Origin: Cytophagales bacterium | Lineage (GTDB): Bacteria; Bacteroidota; Bacteroidia; Cytophagales; Thermoflexibacteraceae | Reading direction: 5' to 3' | DNA: 64,000 bases | NCBI GenBank assembly: GCA_004294445.1 | Contig: REAZ01000012.1 | Span: forward strand, 1 to 64,000 | Shown: in pieces, positions 43,141 through 52,383 of the stretch | Layout: each line of letters begins with the position of its first letter | Numbering within the stretch: position 1 is the first letter of the stretch | The notes under the pieces: generated by a model | Databases searched by the model: none | What the model was told of the DNA's origin: nothing | What the model saw: only the letters and a program-made list of their open reading frames with translations | Translations under genes and position numbers: made by a program

Positions 43141-44568
43141 CTACTTAAAATCTCCCCTCAAAATAGGCATACTCATACAGTGCGAGCCACCTCTGGCGCG
43201 TGAAAGTTCTGCCGAAGGGAGCATAATGAGCGTATTGGTGATAGTTTTGGGGTCAAGCTCTCCGCTTTCAAATTTCTGTAGCAAATCTGCCGCCTTGATG
43301 ATGCGAAACCCTTGTTTTTCAAAGGCTTCTGCCGTATGATAGTTGCGGTCGTAGCCCACTACTACCCCTTCTTTGATAGCCAATAAGTTGCATGAGTCTG
43401 TCCACTGCTCGCGCTGACTGAAAGGGAATACGTCATCTCCCGAATAAATAAACTGTGTTGGTTGCTTTGCGTGCAGGTCGTTTTGGCTGATGTCGTCGAG
43501 CAAGTCTTCCAAATAATCAAAGGTGATAGATTTGCGTTTGCCTCTGATGAACTGCTCAATGCGCATTTTGTTATCCTCATTTTTTTTCTTTTTATACATT
43601 TTTTCCAATCGGTCTTTTTCTTCTAACTGCCGCTTAGAAAATTTGCCAAAAAGCACCCACATATTGCGTTTTACCTGCGTAAATACAGTATCTATATGCA
43701 TAAAATCGCGCTTTGGCGGAATCTTGATGACGGATACTTTTTCTACTACACCTTTCTCAAAAAGTATATCTATGATTTTATTGACTGCGTTGGGGGTAGT
43801 GCGTTCGCTTACGCCAATCAGCAAATTGTTAGGGGCAACCATCATAATATCGCCGCCTTCGAGGGTTACTTGCTTATGCTCTTTTTCTGCTCCTTCCAAG
43901 AGGAAAAACAGTTCGTCATCTGCTATCTCAATGATTTTGTCTTTATAATCTTTGAAAATAGGGTGGTAGTTAAAAACGTATTTTGTGATGAAAGACTCCC
44001 TGCGGCGGGCTTCTTTTGCGGGCTTGTTGAGCAAGATGTGGTCGTTGATGGTGATGCCGATGTCGCGCGTGAAAATAAAGTTGGGTACGGGTGCAAAAAG
44101 CATTTTATCGTTGGGGAGCGAGCCAGAGATAAGTGTTTTGGCAAGTTCTATGTTGTCTAAGGCATTGAGGGTTCGCTGCTGGGCAAATGAGCAACGCTCT
44201 AAGGCACAAATAGATGCAACAATTTCATTTTGCAATACCTTGTCTTTCAGAATTTCGGAAAGTAAGTACTGCATATCCAGCACTTTATCCGATTTGTGGT
44301 AATTGGCATCATCTGGTTTATAGAAAGCTCTTTTATTTTCGGGCTTGTCTATTTCTTCTAATTTCCCTTTTACTTTTTCGGTGTCCAAGAAGTAAAGTAG
44401 GATTTTGACAAAAAAATCATACTCTTGCTTGCGTATATTTTTGAGGTCAATGATGTCTTCAAAAAGCCAATCTTGTGCTTTGGAAGGAACTACTTTGCCC
44501 AAACCGCTATCGGGGCTGTGGATAATTACCCTATGCAATGTGCCTGTTTCTGTGCTTACGTGAATCAT
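43141..44568 (-). CDS. Arginine deiminase-family enzyme
   Basis: A 475-residue guanidino-group-modifying enzyme, probably arginine deiminase (arginine to citrulline and ammonia). Family motifs are in order: PNFIFTRDIGITI, TLEGGDIMMV, the His in FMHIDTVFTQV and the catalytic Cys in GGSHCMSMP near the C-terminus. ATG at 44566-44568 starts MIHVSTETGTLHRVI, a typical N-terminus. The longer frame overlaps a terminator. No arcB or arcC homologue is near, so an ADI energy pathway is not shown; a related deiminase is possible. Confidence 0.85.
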   Translation of the reverse strand: MIHVSTETGTLHRVIIHSPDSGLGKVVPSKAQDWLFEDIIDLKNIRKQEYDFFVKILLYFLDTEKVKGKLEEIDKPENKRAFYKPDDANYHKSDKVLDMQYLLSEILKDKVLQNEIVASICALERCSFAQQRTLNALDNIELAKTLISGSLPNDKMLFAPVPNFIFTRDIGITINDHILLNKPAKEARRRESFITKYVFNYHPIFKDYKDKIIEIADDELFFLLEGAEKEHKQVTLEGGDIMMVAPNNLLIGVSERTTPNAVNKIIDILFEKGVVEKVSVIKIPPKRDFMHIDTVFTQVKRNMWVLFGKFSKRQLEEKDRLEKMYKKKKNEDNKMRIEQFIRGKRKSITFDYLEDLLDDISQNDLHAKQPTQFIYSGDDVFPFSQREQWTDSCNLLAIKEGVVVGYDRNYHTAEAFEKQGFRIIKAADLLQKFESGELDPKTITNTLIMLPSAELSRARGGSHCMSMPILRGDFK

Positions 44569-44616
44569 GTTTTTGAAATATTTTAAGATGCAATCTAAAA
44601 GAAATTTTTGGAGAAT

Positions 44617-44650
44617 AAAAAAAGACTGCCCTTTTAGGACAGCCTTTTTT
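44617..44650 (-). terminator. Terminator of the SulP/Hyf-like run
   Basis: GGCTGTCC pairs with GGGCAGTC (two wobbles) on the minus strand, followed by T7, directly after the SulP stop codon. It separates the anion-transport run from the deiminase gene. Confidence 0.85.
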
Positions 44651-44651
44651 A

Positions 44652-46886
44652 TTAGAGAGATGTTACTCTTTGCTGAATAATATAGTTTCGCCACATTTCT
44701 CCGAGTTGCATTAGTTCTTCTAAGTCTTTGATGTCCAAGAACTTCATGCCTTTGTGAATGAGGATAGAACTGCCGTCAGATTCTACGTGATAGTTTGGAT
44801 AGCCAACCATCATATCCATCAGATTTACATCAAAAAATGCTCTAATCTGTGCCTCGTTTGTGCCATGCAGCAAGAACATATCTGAAAACTGCTTGTGTTC
44901 GTCAAAATCAATGTCTTTGAAACCAGCTTTTGCGAGCATTTTGTCTGTAAAACTTTCTCTTTCGATGGAGAATTGCGGAATTTTTGCGGGCATATCTGTA
45001 ATGAGTAGGGCGGTAAAATTATAAAATCTTACCCCTATTTGGTCGCCTTCTCGTGCATGAATATCAGAGATTTGAATATGCGATTCGTCCAAGTTTTTGT
45101 GCAACATATTTTCTTCGTACTTAAACTGCTTGGTCATGAAGAAAGGCAAACTTTTGAGTTTGGAATCGAACAGTACTTTCTGCGGACTAAAAGTAAATCC
45201 CTGTTTTTGTGCTATTTCTGCTATTCTTTGTTGTCTTTCGTTCAATATTGCCGTTTTCACGTTTGCACTCGCTACCCGCATAGCAAGTGGATGCCCCGAA
45301 AGAGGGGTGAGGTTATCCAGCCCTACCAAGTCGAATTTGCCACCTACTTCTTCGTATTCTTCGCTTAGGTGGTGCAAATGCTCTAATACGGTATGGTCAA
45401 CTATTTCTGCACCAGAAAAGTCCAAAATAATATGTTTCCCTTTTGGGATACGCTGAATGAATTGCTTGAAAGCTATATAGTTAGTAAAGATAGCTGATTT
45501 GGCTACGTAGATGTGGTAGGTATCTGCGTCATCATGTCTTACGGAAACTGTAGGTCTGAAAAGAGAACTTAGGGGCGCACCGTAGTAGAGGTGAATGGCT
45601 AACTTGAGGGCAATCCCTGAAAAAATGCCAATTAATAAGTCTGTTGCCAACGTCATGATGATGGTAAATACAAATATCATGAGTTGGGAAGAGCCTATTT
45701 TGTAAACGATTTTGAACTCTTTTGGTGAAGCCAAGCGGAAACCTGTAAATACTAACATTGCACCGAGGGCTGCCAAAGGTATCTGATGGATAAGCTGAGG
45801 GGCAAATACAACAAACAATAACATAAAAGCACCATGTGAGAAGTTAGCCCATACTGTTCTTGCTCCGTTGGCAATGTTAGCCGAACTACGTACTATTTCT
45901 GCAATCATTGGCAGACCGCCCAAACCGCCCGAAATAATATTACCAATACCAATGGCGCGCAAATCTTTGTTTAGGTTTGCATGACGCTTGTACGGGTCAA
46001 GCTGTTCTACTGCTTTTGCACTCATGATGGTTTCCAAACTTTGCACCAAAGTAATGGTAAGTACCGACATCCAAAAATGATAGTTGCCTATTTTTGCAAA
46101 ATCAGGAAATACGATACCATCAAGCACATTGGCTGGGAGCGTAACTAAGAATTTGGGACCGATAGTGTACTCGTGTGTGTCTAAGAGCAAATAGGTATGC
46201 TCATGCTCTAAATCAAAGATATGCCCTAAGATAATGCCTACTAATACCACAACCATAGGGGCGGGAATCATCTTCATCACTTTGAATCGCTTGATATAAG
46301 AAGAGTTGAACAAGATGAGAATCCCCAGACTCGTAAAGCCAATGATAGCAATTTGAGGGTTCATCGTCAGTAGGCTGTGTGGTACTTCCATCAGGAGTGG
46401 AATAGGTGCTTTTGCCACAGGAGATACACCTACCATTACGTGCAACTGCTTGCTAATGATAATAATACCAATAGAAGCCAACAAGCCATGTACGGCAGAG
46501 GTAGGGAAAAAATCTCCTAATACGCCTGCTTTCAATATGCCAAAAAGGACAATAAAACCACCAGAGACAACCGTAGCTGCTAAAGTAAATTTATAGCCCG
46601 CCATTGCATCGCCTGCGCCGAGTGTTTCTACCGCACCAAGCATCACAACTATCAAACCTGCGGCAGGTCCGTTAATGGTTACATAAGAGCCAGCCAGCAT
46701 CGACACTATTGTTCCGCCCACTACTGCTGCTATAATTCCTGCCATAGGGGGCATTCCCGAAGCCATTGCGATACCAAGCGAAAGAGGTAGGGCGATAAGA
46801 AATATAAAGAAGCCCGATAAAACATCTTTCTGCCAATTTTCCCTCAGACCTGCAATGCCTTCTTTGGGTAATGATTGAGTATTCAT
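44652..46886 (-). CDS. SulP family anion transporter with STAS and extra C-terminal domain
   Basis: A 744-residue inner-membrane transporter of the SulP (SLC26) family, which moves sulfate, bicarbonate or other anions. The membrane domain (about 15-430) has FFIFLIALPLSLGIAMASG, INGPAAGLIVV and GGLGGLPMIAEIVRSSANI. A STAS domain follows (about 445-540; KHIILDFSGAEIVDHTVLEHL). A further domain of about 190 residues (about 555-744; ESHIQISDIHAREGDQIGV, FLLHGTNEAQIRAFFD) is not part of the basic SulP design. It ends the Hyf-like gene run, 75 bp after the small-subunit-like gene. The SulP type suggests bicarbonate but that is inferred. Confidence 0.9.
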   Translation of the reverse strand: MNTQSLPKEGIAGLRENWQKDVLSGFFIFLIALPLSLGIAMASGMPPMAGIIAAVVGGTIVSMLAGSYVTINGPAAGLIVVMLGAVETLGAGDAMAGYKFTLAATVVSGGFIVLFGILKAGVLGDFFPTSAVHGLLASIGIIIISKQLHVMVGVSPVAKAPIPLLMEVPHSLLTMNPQIAIIGFTSLGILILFNSSYIKRFKVMKMIPAPMVVVLVGIILGHIFDLEHEHTYLLLDTHEYTIGPKFLVTLPANVLDGIVFPDFAKIGNYHFWMSVLTITLVQSLETIMSAKAVEQLDPYKRHANLNKDLRAIGIGNIISGGLGGLPMIAEIVRSSANIANGARTVWANFSHGAFMLLFVVFAPQLIHQIPLAALGAMLVFTGFRLASPKEFKIVYKIGSSQLMIFVFTIIMTLATDLLIGIFSGIALKLAIHLYYGAPLSSLFRPTVSVRHDDADTYHIYVAKSAIFTNYIAFKQFIQRIPKGKHIILDFSGAEIVDHTVLEHLHHLSEEYEEVGGKFDLVGLDNLTPLSGHPLAMRVASANVKTAILNERQQRIAEIAQKQGFTFSPQKVLFDSKLKSLPFFMTKQFKYEENMLHKNLDESHIQISDIHAREGDQIGVRFYNFTALLITDMPAKIPQFSIERESFTDKMLAKAGFKDIDFDEHKQFSDMFLLHGTNEAQIRAFFDVNLMDMMVGYPNYHVESDGSSILIHKGMKFLDIKDLEELMQLGEMWRNYIIQQRVTSL

Positions 46887-46961
46887 GATTTTTTCTAAAT
46901 TTTATATTACTGTTAATTTATTCGTTAGTTTTTAATTGTTGCATTGGATTATGTCTAAATC

Positions 46962-47708
46962 TTATTTCGCTATCATTGTGAGAATGCCATTGATGAAAGT
47001 CAAAGGATGAATAGGGTTGCCCGGTACGTACAAATCGACTTTGTATTTGTCTAAAAAAGAACGGTCAATAGCAGGGCTTCCCTCGAATATTCCCCCGCTA
47101 ATGGCTTCAGTACCCACCAAAATTATCAATTTCGGGAAGGGCATGGCATCATAAGTAATCTGTAGGGCTTCTGCCATATTTGTAGAAATAGCCCCCGTAA
47201 TGACGATGCCGTCTGCTTGGCGAGGTGAGGCAACAAAGTCTATCCCAAACCTACTCATATCGAAATTTACGTTGCTGCACGCCCCCAATTCCCATTCGTT
47301 CGCACTATCACCGCCCGCCGATACCTGCCTTAATTTTAAAGAATTACCAAAAAATGACTTAATTTCTTTCCGAACTGCATTTGCATCTATTTTTATTGGG
47401 CTTGTATCTCCCTCTTTTACTATGAGTGCTTCCCTTGTATTAGCTGCTATCTTATGGTCGTTAGTAAACTTAATTTTTTTGGGATAGGCTAACTCACATT
47501 CCCCGCAAAAAGTACATCTGCCCAAATCTATTCGCATAGGATTGGTCAAAATAGCACTTGTTGGACAAAGTTCGGCTACTTCTGCCTCGTTCACACTTTC
47601 GGTCGAAATTTCAGGTCTGCCTCTGAATATTTCGGTTAAAGTCGCTTTGGTAACATCAGGAATAAACTGCTTGCCTTGGTGCTGCCATATTTTAAAGGTT
47701 TCGAACAT
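46962..47708 (-). CDS. HyfI/NuoB-like subunit with one 4Fe-4S site, proximal ligands lost
   Basis: A 248-residue fusion of a ferredoxin-like N-terminus and a NuoB/hydrogenase small-subunit-like domain. The ferredoxin part keeps one cluster set (Cys48 in LCPTSAI; Cys65, Cys68 and Cys71 in CTFCGEC), while the second-cluster Cys is Tyr75. The NuoB-like part (about 140-248; FVASPRQADGIVITG, PKLIILVG) has lost most proximal-cluster ligands: only Cys144 remains of the first pair, and the later cysteines are Glu201 (VGTEA) and Asn231 (PGNP). It lies 17 bp after the large-subunit-like gene. It is unlikely to act as a normal hydrogenase or complex I subunit. Confidence 0.82.
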   Translation of the reverse strand: MFETFKIWQHQGKQFIPDVTKATLTEIFRGRPEISTESVNEAEVAELCPTSAILTNPMRIDLGRCTFCGECELAYPKKIKFTNDHKIAANTREALIVKEGDTSPIKIDANAVRKEIKSFFGNSLKLRQVSAGGDSANEWELGACSNVNFDMSRFGIDFVASPRQADGIVITGAISTNMAEALQITYDAMPFPKLIILVGTEAISGGIFEGSPAIDRSFLDKYKVDLYVPGNPIHPLTFINGILTMIAK

Positions 47709-47725
47709 GGGTGTTTTTTTTAAAA

Positions 47726-49255
47726 TTACAAATCGTAGCCACAGTAAGACAAATCAAAACTTTTGTTATTTATCGGAAAATCAGATATTTCCGTATTCCG
47801 AAGTGCCAAAGCCAAGCCCAACCAATTGTGCAGAGATGGCTCTTTGACCTTGTAGTGTGCCAACTCTCCGTCTTCATCAGTAATGGCACAATGGCAAATT
47901 TCTCCTCGCCAGCCTTCTACCAATGAAATAGCAAAACTTTCGGGTGCTAAATTGACCTTATAGACAGGTTTTGGCGATTCGGGCAAACTCATTACATTTT
48001 GCTTTAGTGTTTGAATGTAAAGGGTAGATTTCTCTATTTCCATTTTTCTCAGCACACCTCTTGCATATACATCACCAGTGGTTAGTACTGCGGGTTTGTA
48101 AGGTATGTCGGTATAGGAGGCAAAAGGGTGGGTATGCCTTATGTCCCTGACCATGCCTGCCATTCTTGCTACCATGCCTACCGCCCCTATTAATTTTACT
48201 TGCTTAAGCGTAACTGTGCCGCAGCCCTCAAAACGGGAAAGCACCGAAGGGAGATTAAAAGTATAGACCGAAATTTCATTAAACTTCGTAGTGAAATCGT
48301 CAAATAAAAACTGTAGTTTACTGATTAATTTTTCATTAATCGGGTAATTTGTCCCTCCCGTTCGCAAAAAGCCTTTGCCAAAGCGGTTGCCACACCAAAG
48401 TTGTGTATAGTTGATAATCGGCGTTCTCAAAGCACCGAAAACGGCACTCCCTAATTGGAAGGCAACATCTGTACACATAGCACTTAGGTCGCCTACGTGA
48501 ATGCCTATTCGCTCCATTTCCAACGCCAATGCCCTCTCATAACCTAATTTTTTGTCATACCTTGCGGGCAAATTTCCCAAACTTTCCATGAGGCTCACAA
48601 ATGCCAAATTATGCCCCACGGCGGTATCTCCCGTAATATTTTCAGCCAAAGTAGTTCGCTCCAAAAGTTTTTTCTTTTTCAAAAACAAATGCTCAATGCC
48701 TCTGTGCTGCCAGCCCAACTGTATTTCAAGATGCAAAACCATCTCTCCGTTACATATAAAGCGAAAATGCCCAGGCTCTATCACGCCCGCATGAACGGGT
48801 CCTACGCCAACTTCATGAATTTGGTCGCCTGCTATGCTATAAAAAGGATAGGTATTAATCGTATCGCTTTTGTTAGCCCTATCGTGTGGATAGCGAATCG
48901 GTTTTAGCCAGGGATGATTGGTAAATACGACTCCAAAATTTTCTGCTATTTCTCTTTCGTAGCAGTGCATTGCGTAGTGCTTTGCGGTCAAAGATTCCAG
49001 ATGTATGCCGCTTTCGTTTGCTATCTGACATGAAAATATTTCAATCGTTCTGTCGTGGTCGTTGGCAACGGCACAAATAAGATGCAAGCTATTTTTGTAG
49101 GGAAATCCATAATAGTTCACACAGTGATAATGCGCCTGACCGAGCAAAGCAGAGGCAGTATCATAAAATTTATGATAGGGCAATAGCGGAATATTGTGCA
49201 AACTTATCGTTTCGTTATTCCTTATCTTTATCGTATTTTCAGCATTTCCTATCAT
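47726..49255 (-). CDS. HyfG/NuoCD-like large subunit without NiFe ligands
   Basis: A 509-residue protein with a NuoC-like N-terminus (about 15-140; HCYEREIAENFGVVF) and a NuoD/hydrogenase large-subunit-like body. It has GVGPVHAGVIEPGHFRF (150-166) and GWQHRGIEHLF (181-191). At the first NiFe motif the cysteines are Thr208 and Thr211 (ENITGDTAVGH). The last motif is LSYCGYDL at the C-terminus, with one Cys instead of the CxxC pair. This matches energy-converting-hydrogenase-related (Ehr-like) proteins that bind no NiFe. A structured leader precedes it. Confidence 0.85.
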   Translation of the reverse strand: MIGNAENTIKIRNNETISLHNIPLLPYHKFYDTASALLGQAHYHCVNYYGFPYKNSLHLICAVANDHDRTIEIFSCQIANESGIHLESLTAKHYAMHCYEREIAENFGVVFTNHPWLKPIRYPHDRANKSDTINTYPFYSIAGDQIHEVGVGPVHAGVIEPGHFRFICNGEMVLHLEIQLGWQHRGIEHLFLKKKKLLERTTLAENITGDTAVGHNLAFVSLMESLGNLPARYDKKLGYERALALEMERIGIHVGDLSAMCTDVAFQLGSAVFGALRTPIINYTQLWCGNRFGKGFLRTGGTNYPINEKLISKLQFLFDDFTTKFNEISVYTFNLPSVLSRFEGCGTVTLKQVKLIGAVGMVARMAGMVRDIRHTHPFASYTDIPYKPAVLTTGDVYARGVLRKMEIEKSTLYIQTLKQNVMSLPESPKPVYKVNLAPESFAISLVEGWRGEICHCAITDEDGELAHYKVKEPSLHNWLGLALALRNTEISDFPINNKSFDLSYCGYDL

Positions 49256-49305
49256 AAACTATCCATGTTTGATTAGTCTCTCCTCCTCTTCCTACCTATT
49301 ATAAA

Positions 49306-49410
49306 CAAATGAAACCCTATAGGCATGTATATCTTTGTCAATGAAGTCTTTAGGAAACCGTACCATTTTTGGTACACACTGCCAAAGCCACTTACCATAG
49401 GGTTCATTTG
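49306..49410 (-). promoter_or_regulatory. Large structured leader or intercistronic element
   Basis: CAAATGAACCCTATGG and CCTATAGGGTTTCATTTG (minus strand) form a 16-bp stem with two single-base bulges, enclosing about 70 nt. Inside is a hairpin GTACCA-aaaa-TGGTAC (49360-49375). It lies between the porin stop and the large-subunit-like start, 50 bp before the ATG. It could be an attenuator, processing site or riboswitch-like leader. On the plus strand a T run follows, so a terminator in that direction is also possible. Confidence 0.55.
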
Positions 49411-49449
49411 CTTTTTGTGTATCAAAATTAATAAAAGTCAAATAAAAAA

Positions 49450-50781
49450 CTAAAAAATTCCTACTTGCCATTGTAAAAGTAAAAGTCCTTTGCGGTCTGT
49501 TTCTACCAAATTGCCTTGCGAATCTGAGTTAAATATAGGTCTGCTTTGGTAGTCCAGCGTTATTTTTGAATTATGTCCCTTTATCAGCCAATTTAGCCCA
49601 ACATTCCAAACTATCATTGGGTCTTTGAACCGTTGATAGTTTCCGTATTGAAACATCATGTAGGGTAGCAAAGTCCCCGAACTTTTGAGCAAATTATCTT
49701 TGAATTTGTACCCAAACTGCCCTGCGAGGGTGTTGCCTGTGCCAAACATAGGGAAAGCGTTTCCTGCTCCCGCAAAAGATGCTTGGGATGCGACTACGCC
49801 GCTTGCTATATTATTTACCCCCAAATTTCTCACAAAGTTCGGTCCCATACTGGCGTTAAAATAGGCAAAATAAGCGGAAATAGCATTTCCCTTGCTCGAT
49901 AGCGGTGCATCATAATAGGCATCTATTGCCCATACTTGCATTGCTGTACTTACCGTATCGCCTGTACTGCCCCTATACCACATTGCGTTGCTTTGCTGCA
50001 TAAAACCTGCCCCTATGTTAAAAACTTTTTTCTTACCCAAATAAGAGCCTGTAGTATAAGGTGTTAAGTTGCTTTCCTCGTCAAAAAACTGATAAAAAGC
50101 ATAGCCATGTAGTTGTGCATTTGCAGGATTTTGAGAATAAGTAGCATTTTGCGAAAATGCAGGAATGGTTGCGGAAGCATTTTGGGTAAGCATGGGCTTT
50201 GCCAATGCAAAACGGTAGTCTATTTTTCCCAATTTGCCTTTTGCATAGATGGCGAAATGCCTCAAAAACTGGTCATTTACGTCATTATTCCACTGTTCAA
50301 ATAAGGGTGCGTCTATCCCCATAATACTCCCCACACTCGGTGACGCAAACCGAGCCAATCCACTCCAGCCTGTAAGCCCAGCCCCTATCGAGAGTTTCTT
50401 TGGAATAAAGGCATATTCCCCTAAAGCATCGTGCAAAAACAAACCTGATTTTCTTGCCGATAGATAGTTAAAATTATTTTGCCCTATTTGAGCATAGAAG
50501 AAAATGCGGTCAGTAAACTGCCCTAATAGCTGGACTCGCGTTCTTCGCAAGCTGATGTCCCAAGACTCATTTTCTGCCTTACTATAGGAAGCATTGCCAA
50601 CTACCGAACCTGGGTTGTTCTGATTCCACCTCAGCCAAGTTTGGTTCGCAAAAGTGAGCTTGATGTAGTTAGAAGCGTCTTCGTTTAGGCTAAATTTTAT
50701 CTCATTATTTTTGAGTGCTTGTGCATAGATTTCACTTCCAAATAATAGCACTGCCAACAAGATTATTAGGTTCTTAACCAT
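49450..50781 (-). CDS. OprO/OprP-like porin
   Basis: A 443-residue outer-membrane protein with a signal peptide (1-20; cleavage after EIYA) and repeating amphipathic strands up to an aromatic C-terminus (WQVGIF). Segments such as ISLRRTRVQLLGQFTDRIFF and AQIGQNNF, with a strand-rich body, match the phosphate-selective porin O/P superfamily. It lies inside the Hyf-like run, between HyfF-like and HyfG-like genes on the same strand. Anion selectivity is family knowledge; the arginines of the OprP site cannot be judged here. Confidence 0.75.
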   Translation of the reverse strand: MVKNLIILLAVLLFGSEIYAQALKNNEIKFSLNEDASNYIKLTFANQTWLRWNQNNPGSVVGNASYSKAENESWDISLRRTRVQLLGQFTDRIFFYAQIGQNNFNYLSARKSGLFLHDALGEYAFIPKKLSIGAGLTGWSGLARFASPSVGSIMGIDAPLFEQWNNDVNDQFLRHFAIYAKGKLGKIDYRFALAKPMLTQNASATIPAFSQNATYSQNPANAQLHGYAFYQFFDEESNLTPYTTGSYLGKKKVFNIGAGFMQQSNAMWYRGSTGDTVSTAMQVWAIDAYYDAPLSSKGNAISAYFAYFNASMGPNFVRNLGVNNIASGVVASQASFAGAGNAFPMFGTGNTLAGQFGYKFKDNLLKSSGTLLPYMMFQYGNYQRFKDPMIVWNVGLNWLIKGHNSKITLDYQSRPIFNSDSQGNLVETDRKGLLLLQWQVGIF

Positions 50782-50906
50782 AGTATTAAATTAGTTTTAT
50801 CCCTGCAAACGTACTTAGCTTAACGCAATAATAAAAATCTAAGTCCTCGAATTAGACATTTCTAATTACTTTCTAATTACAACCCTATGATTTGATTGAT
50901 TTACGA

Positions 50907-50932
50907 TTGTCAAGGTCTTCGACCATTGACAA
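50907..50932 (-). other. Intercistronic hairpin after the HyfF-like gene
   Basis: TTGTCAAGGTC and GACCATTGACAA form an 11-bp stem with one bulge and a 3-nt loop, 10 bp after the HyfF-like stop. No T run follows on the minus strand, so it is more likely a processing or stability element than a terminator. Confidence 0.55.
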
Positions 50933-50942
50933 CGTATGGCTA

Positions 50943-52379
50943 TCATTTGACTGCCAATAGTTTTACCGCACCCTCAATATATGTTTTGAGCATATCGGGC
51001 TGCACAACGCCGCAGTAAAGCACCAAGCCCAAAAGGATAAATTGGGTAATGGTTTCAGCAGGGTGAATACCTCCATTATTTTTGGAAAATTTCTTGTGGG
51101 TAGGCATTTCTCCAAAAAGTAAAACCAAAAATTTCCGTGTTAAGCTAAAAACGATGAAACTTAATAATACCAGCATTGTCATTAGAATAAACCAATGACC
51201 TTTGTTTGCTAATGCCTTGAAAGTAAGGAACTCACTGATAAACATTCCGAAAGGAGGCATTGCCAACACACTAAATAAAGCCAACAGCATGACTGTAGCT
51301 CCGTAAGGGTTGATTTTGAAATAGCCGCCCAGATGCGTTTCGTGTTTGCTCTGATAAACTCTGTGGATTTGCCCTATTTGGTAAAAAATACTTGCCTTTG
51401 TGAATGAGTGCAATACAAGGTGCAGAATAGCAGCAAAGTAGCCAACTCCGCCTGTTGCCAAAGCGATGATGGCTATGCCTGCGTGTTCCATGCTTGAGTA
51501 GGCAAAAGCGCGTTTATAGTTTTGGACTTTTAGCAAGTAAACTGTGGCAAAAAATATGGAAAGAATACCCGAAATCATTAATACTTTGTTCATCCATTCG
51601 AGGATAGAAGTTTGGGCAAAACATTCATAGAATCTGAATATAGCCACAAACCCAACATTGAGCAAAGCACTTGAAAACATAGCACCTATGGGCGAAGGGG
51701 AAACGTCTTTGGCATCAATATCCACATTGAATAGCGGTACAATACCCATTTTTACACTAAAGCCCGTAAGCACAAAAAGAAAAGACACCTTAAGCCAAAT
51801 AGGGTCTAATTGCCCTGCCGATTGCTTGATGGCATCAATGGTAAAATCTATATTGCCAGCTCCTTGGAAGGCGATACCTAAAAATAAAATGCCTGTGAAA
51901 GCAAGGGCAATGCCCACAGAAGCTACAAAAATGTACTTCCACGTTGCTTCCAGAGAGAGTCTATCTCTGTCGTGGTAAATAAGCACTGCCACAGAAAGTG
52001 TAGTAGCTTCTATAAAAGCCCACATCAAGCCGATATGCGTAGAAAGCAATACGCCCACAATAGAGGTAATCAAGCCGACAAAGCCAACATTGTGCAGGGC
52101 TATTTTTCGCATACTTTCTTTGCGTTTTTCATTGTATATATAACTGTGAATGAGTGTAGTAGAGCTAATAATAGTTAGCACTACAAAGAAGATAAACCCA
52201 AGTGAATCTGCCCTAAAAAAACGGTCTTCGAGTTTGTCCTGATGTGCGTATTCGTGTATGTTTAGTGTGGTAAGCAATGCCAAATGCAGTATCACCAAAG
52301 CATAATTCATGGTTTTATTTCTGGTGAAATAAATAGCCAAGCCAAGTATTACCGAAAAAACAAAGAATGTAGTTACCAT
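50943..52379 (-). CDS. HyfF/NuoN-like proton-channel subunit
   Basis: A 478-residue membrane protein of the proton-conducting transporter family (hydrogenase-4 subunit F, related to NuoL, NuoM and NuoN). About 14 helices are visible. Typical elements are LTGFSVKMGIVPLFNVDIDA (usually followed by WLPDAH, here NVDIDAKDVSP), FAYSSMEHAGI and ILHLVLHSFTKASIFYQIG. The lysine and histidine residues of the channel are kept in part. The HyfE-like gene precedes it by 4 bp. Confidence 0.88.
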   Translation of the reverse strand: MVTTFFVFSVILGLAIYFTRNKTMNYALVILHLALLTTLNIHEYAHQDKLEDRFFRADSLGFIFFVVLTIISSTTLIHSYIYNEKRKESMRKIALHNVGFVGLITSIVGVLLSTHIGLMWAFIEATTLSVAVLIYHDRDRLSLEATWKYIFVASVGIALAFTGILFLGIAFQGAGNIDFTIDAIKQSAGQLDPIWLKVSFLFVLTGFSVKMGIVPLFNVDIDAKDVSPSPIGAMFSSALLNVGFVAIFRFYECFAQTSILEWMNKVLMISGILSIFFATVYLLKVQNYKRAFAYSSMEHAGIAIIALATGGVGYFAAILHLVLHSFTKASIFYQIGQIHRVYQSKHETHLGGYFKINPYGATVMLLALFSVLAMPPFGMFISEFLTFKALANKGHWFILMTMLVLLSFIVFSLTRKFLVLLFGEMPTHKKFSKNNGGIHPAETITQFILLGLVLYCGVVQPDMLKTYIEGAVKLLAVK

Positions 52380-52383
52380 TTTT

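Noticed and set aside
43141-44568. Arginine deiminase pathway operon
   Set aside because: Only one deiminase-family gene is here; no ornithine carbamoyltransferase, carbamate kinase or antiporter is adjacent.
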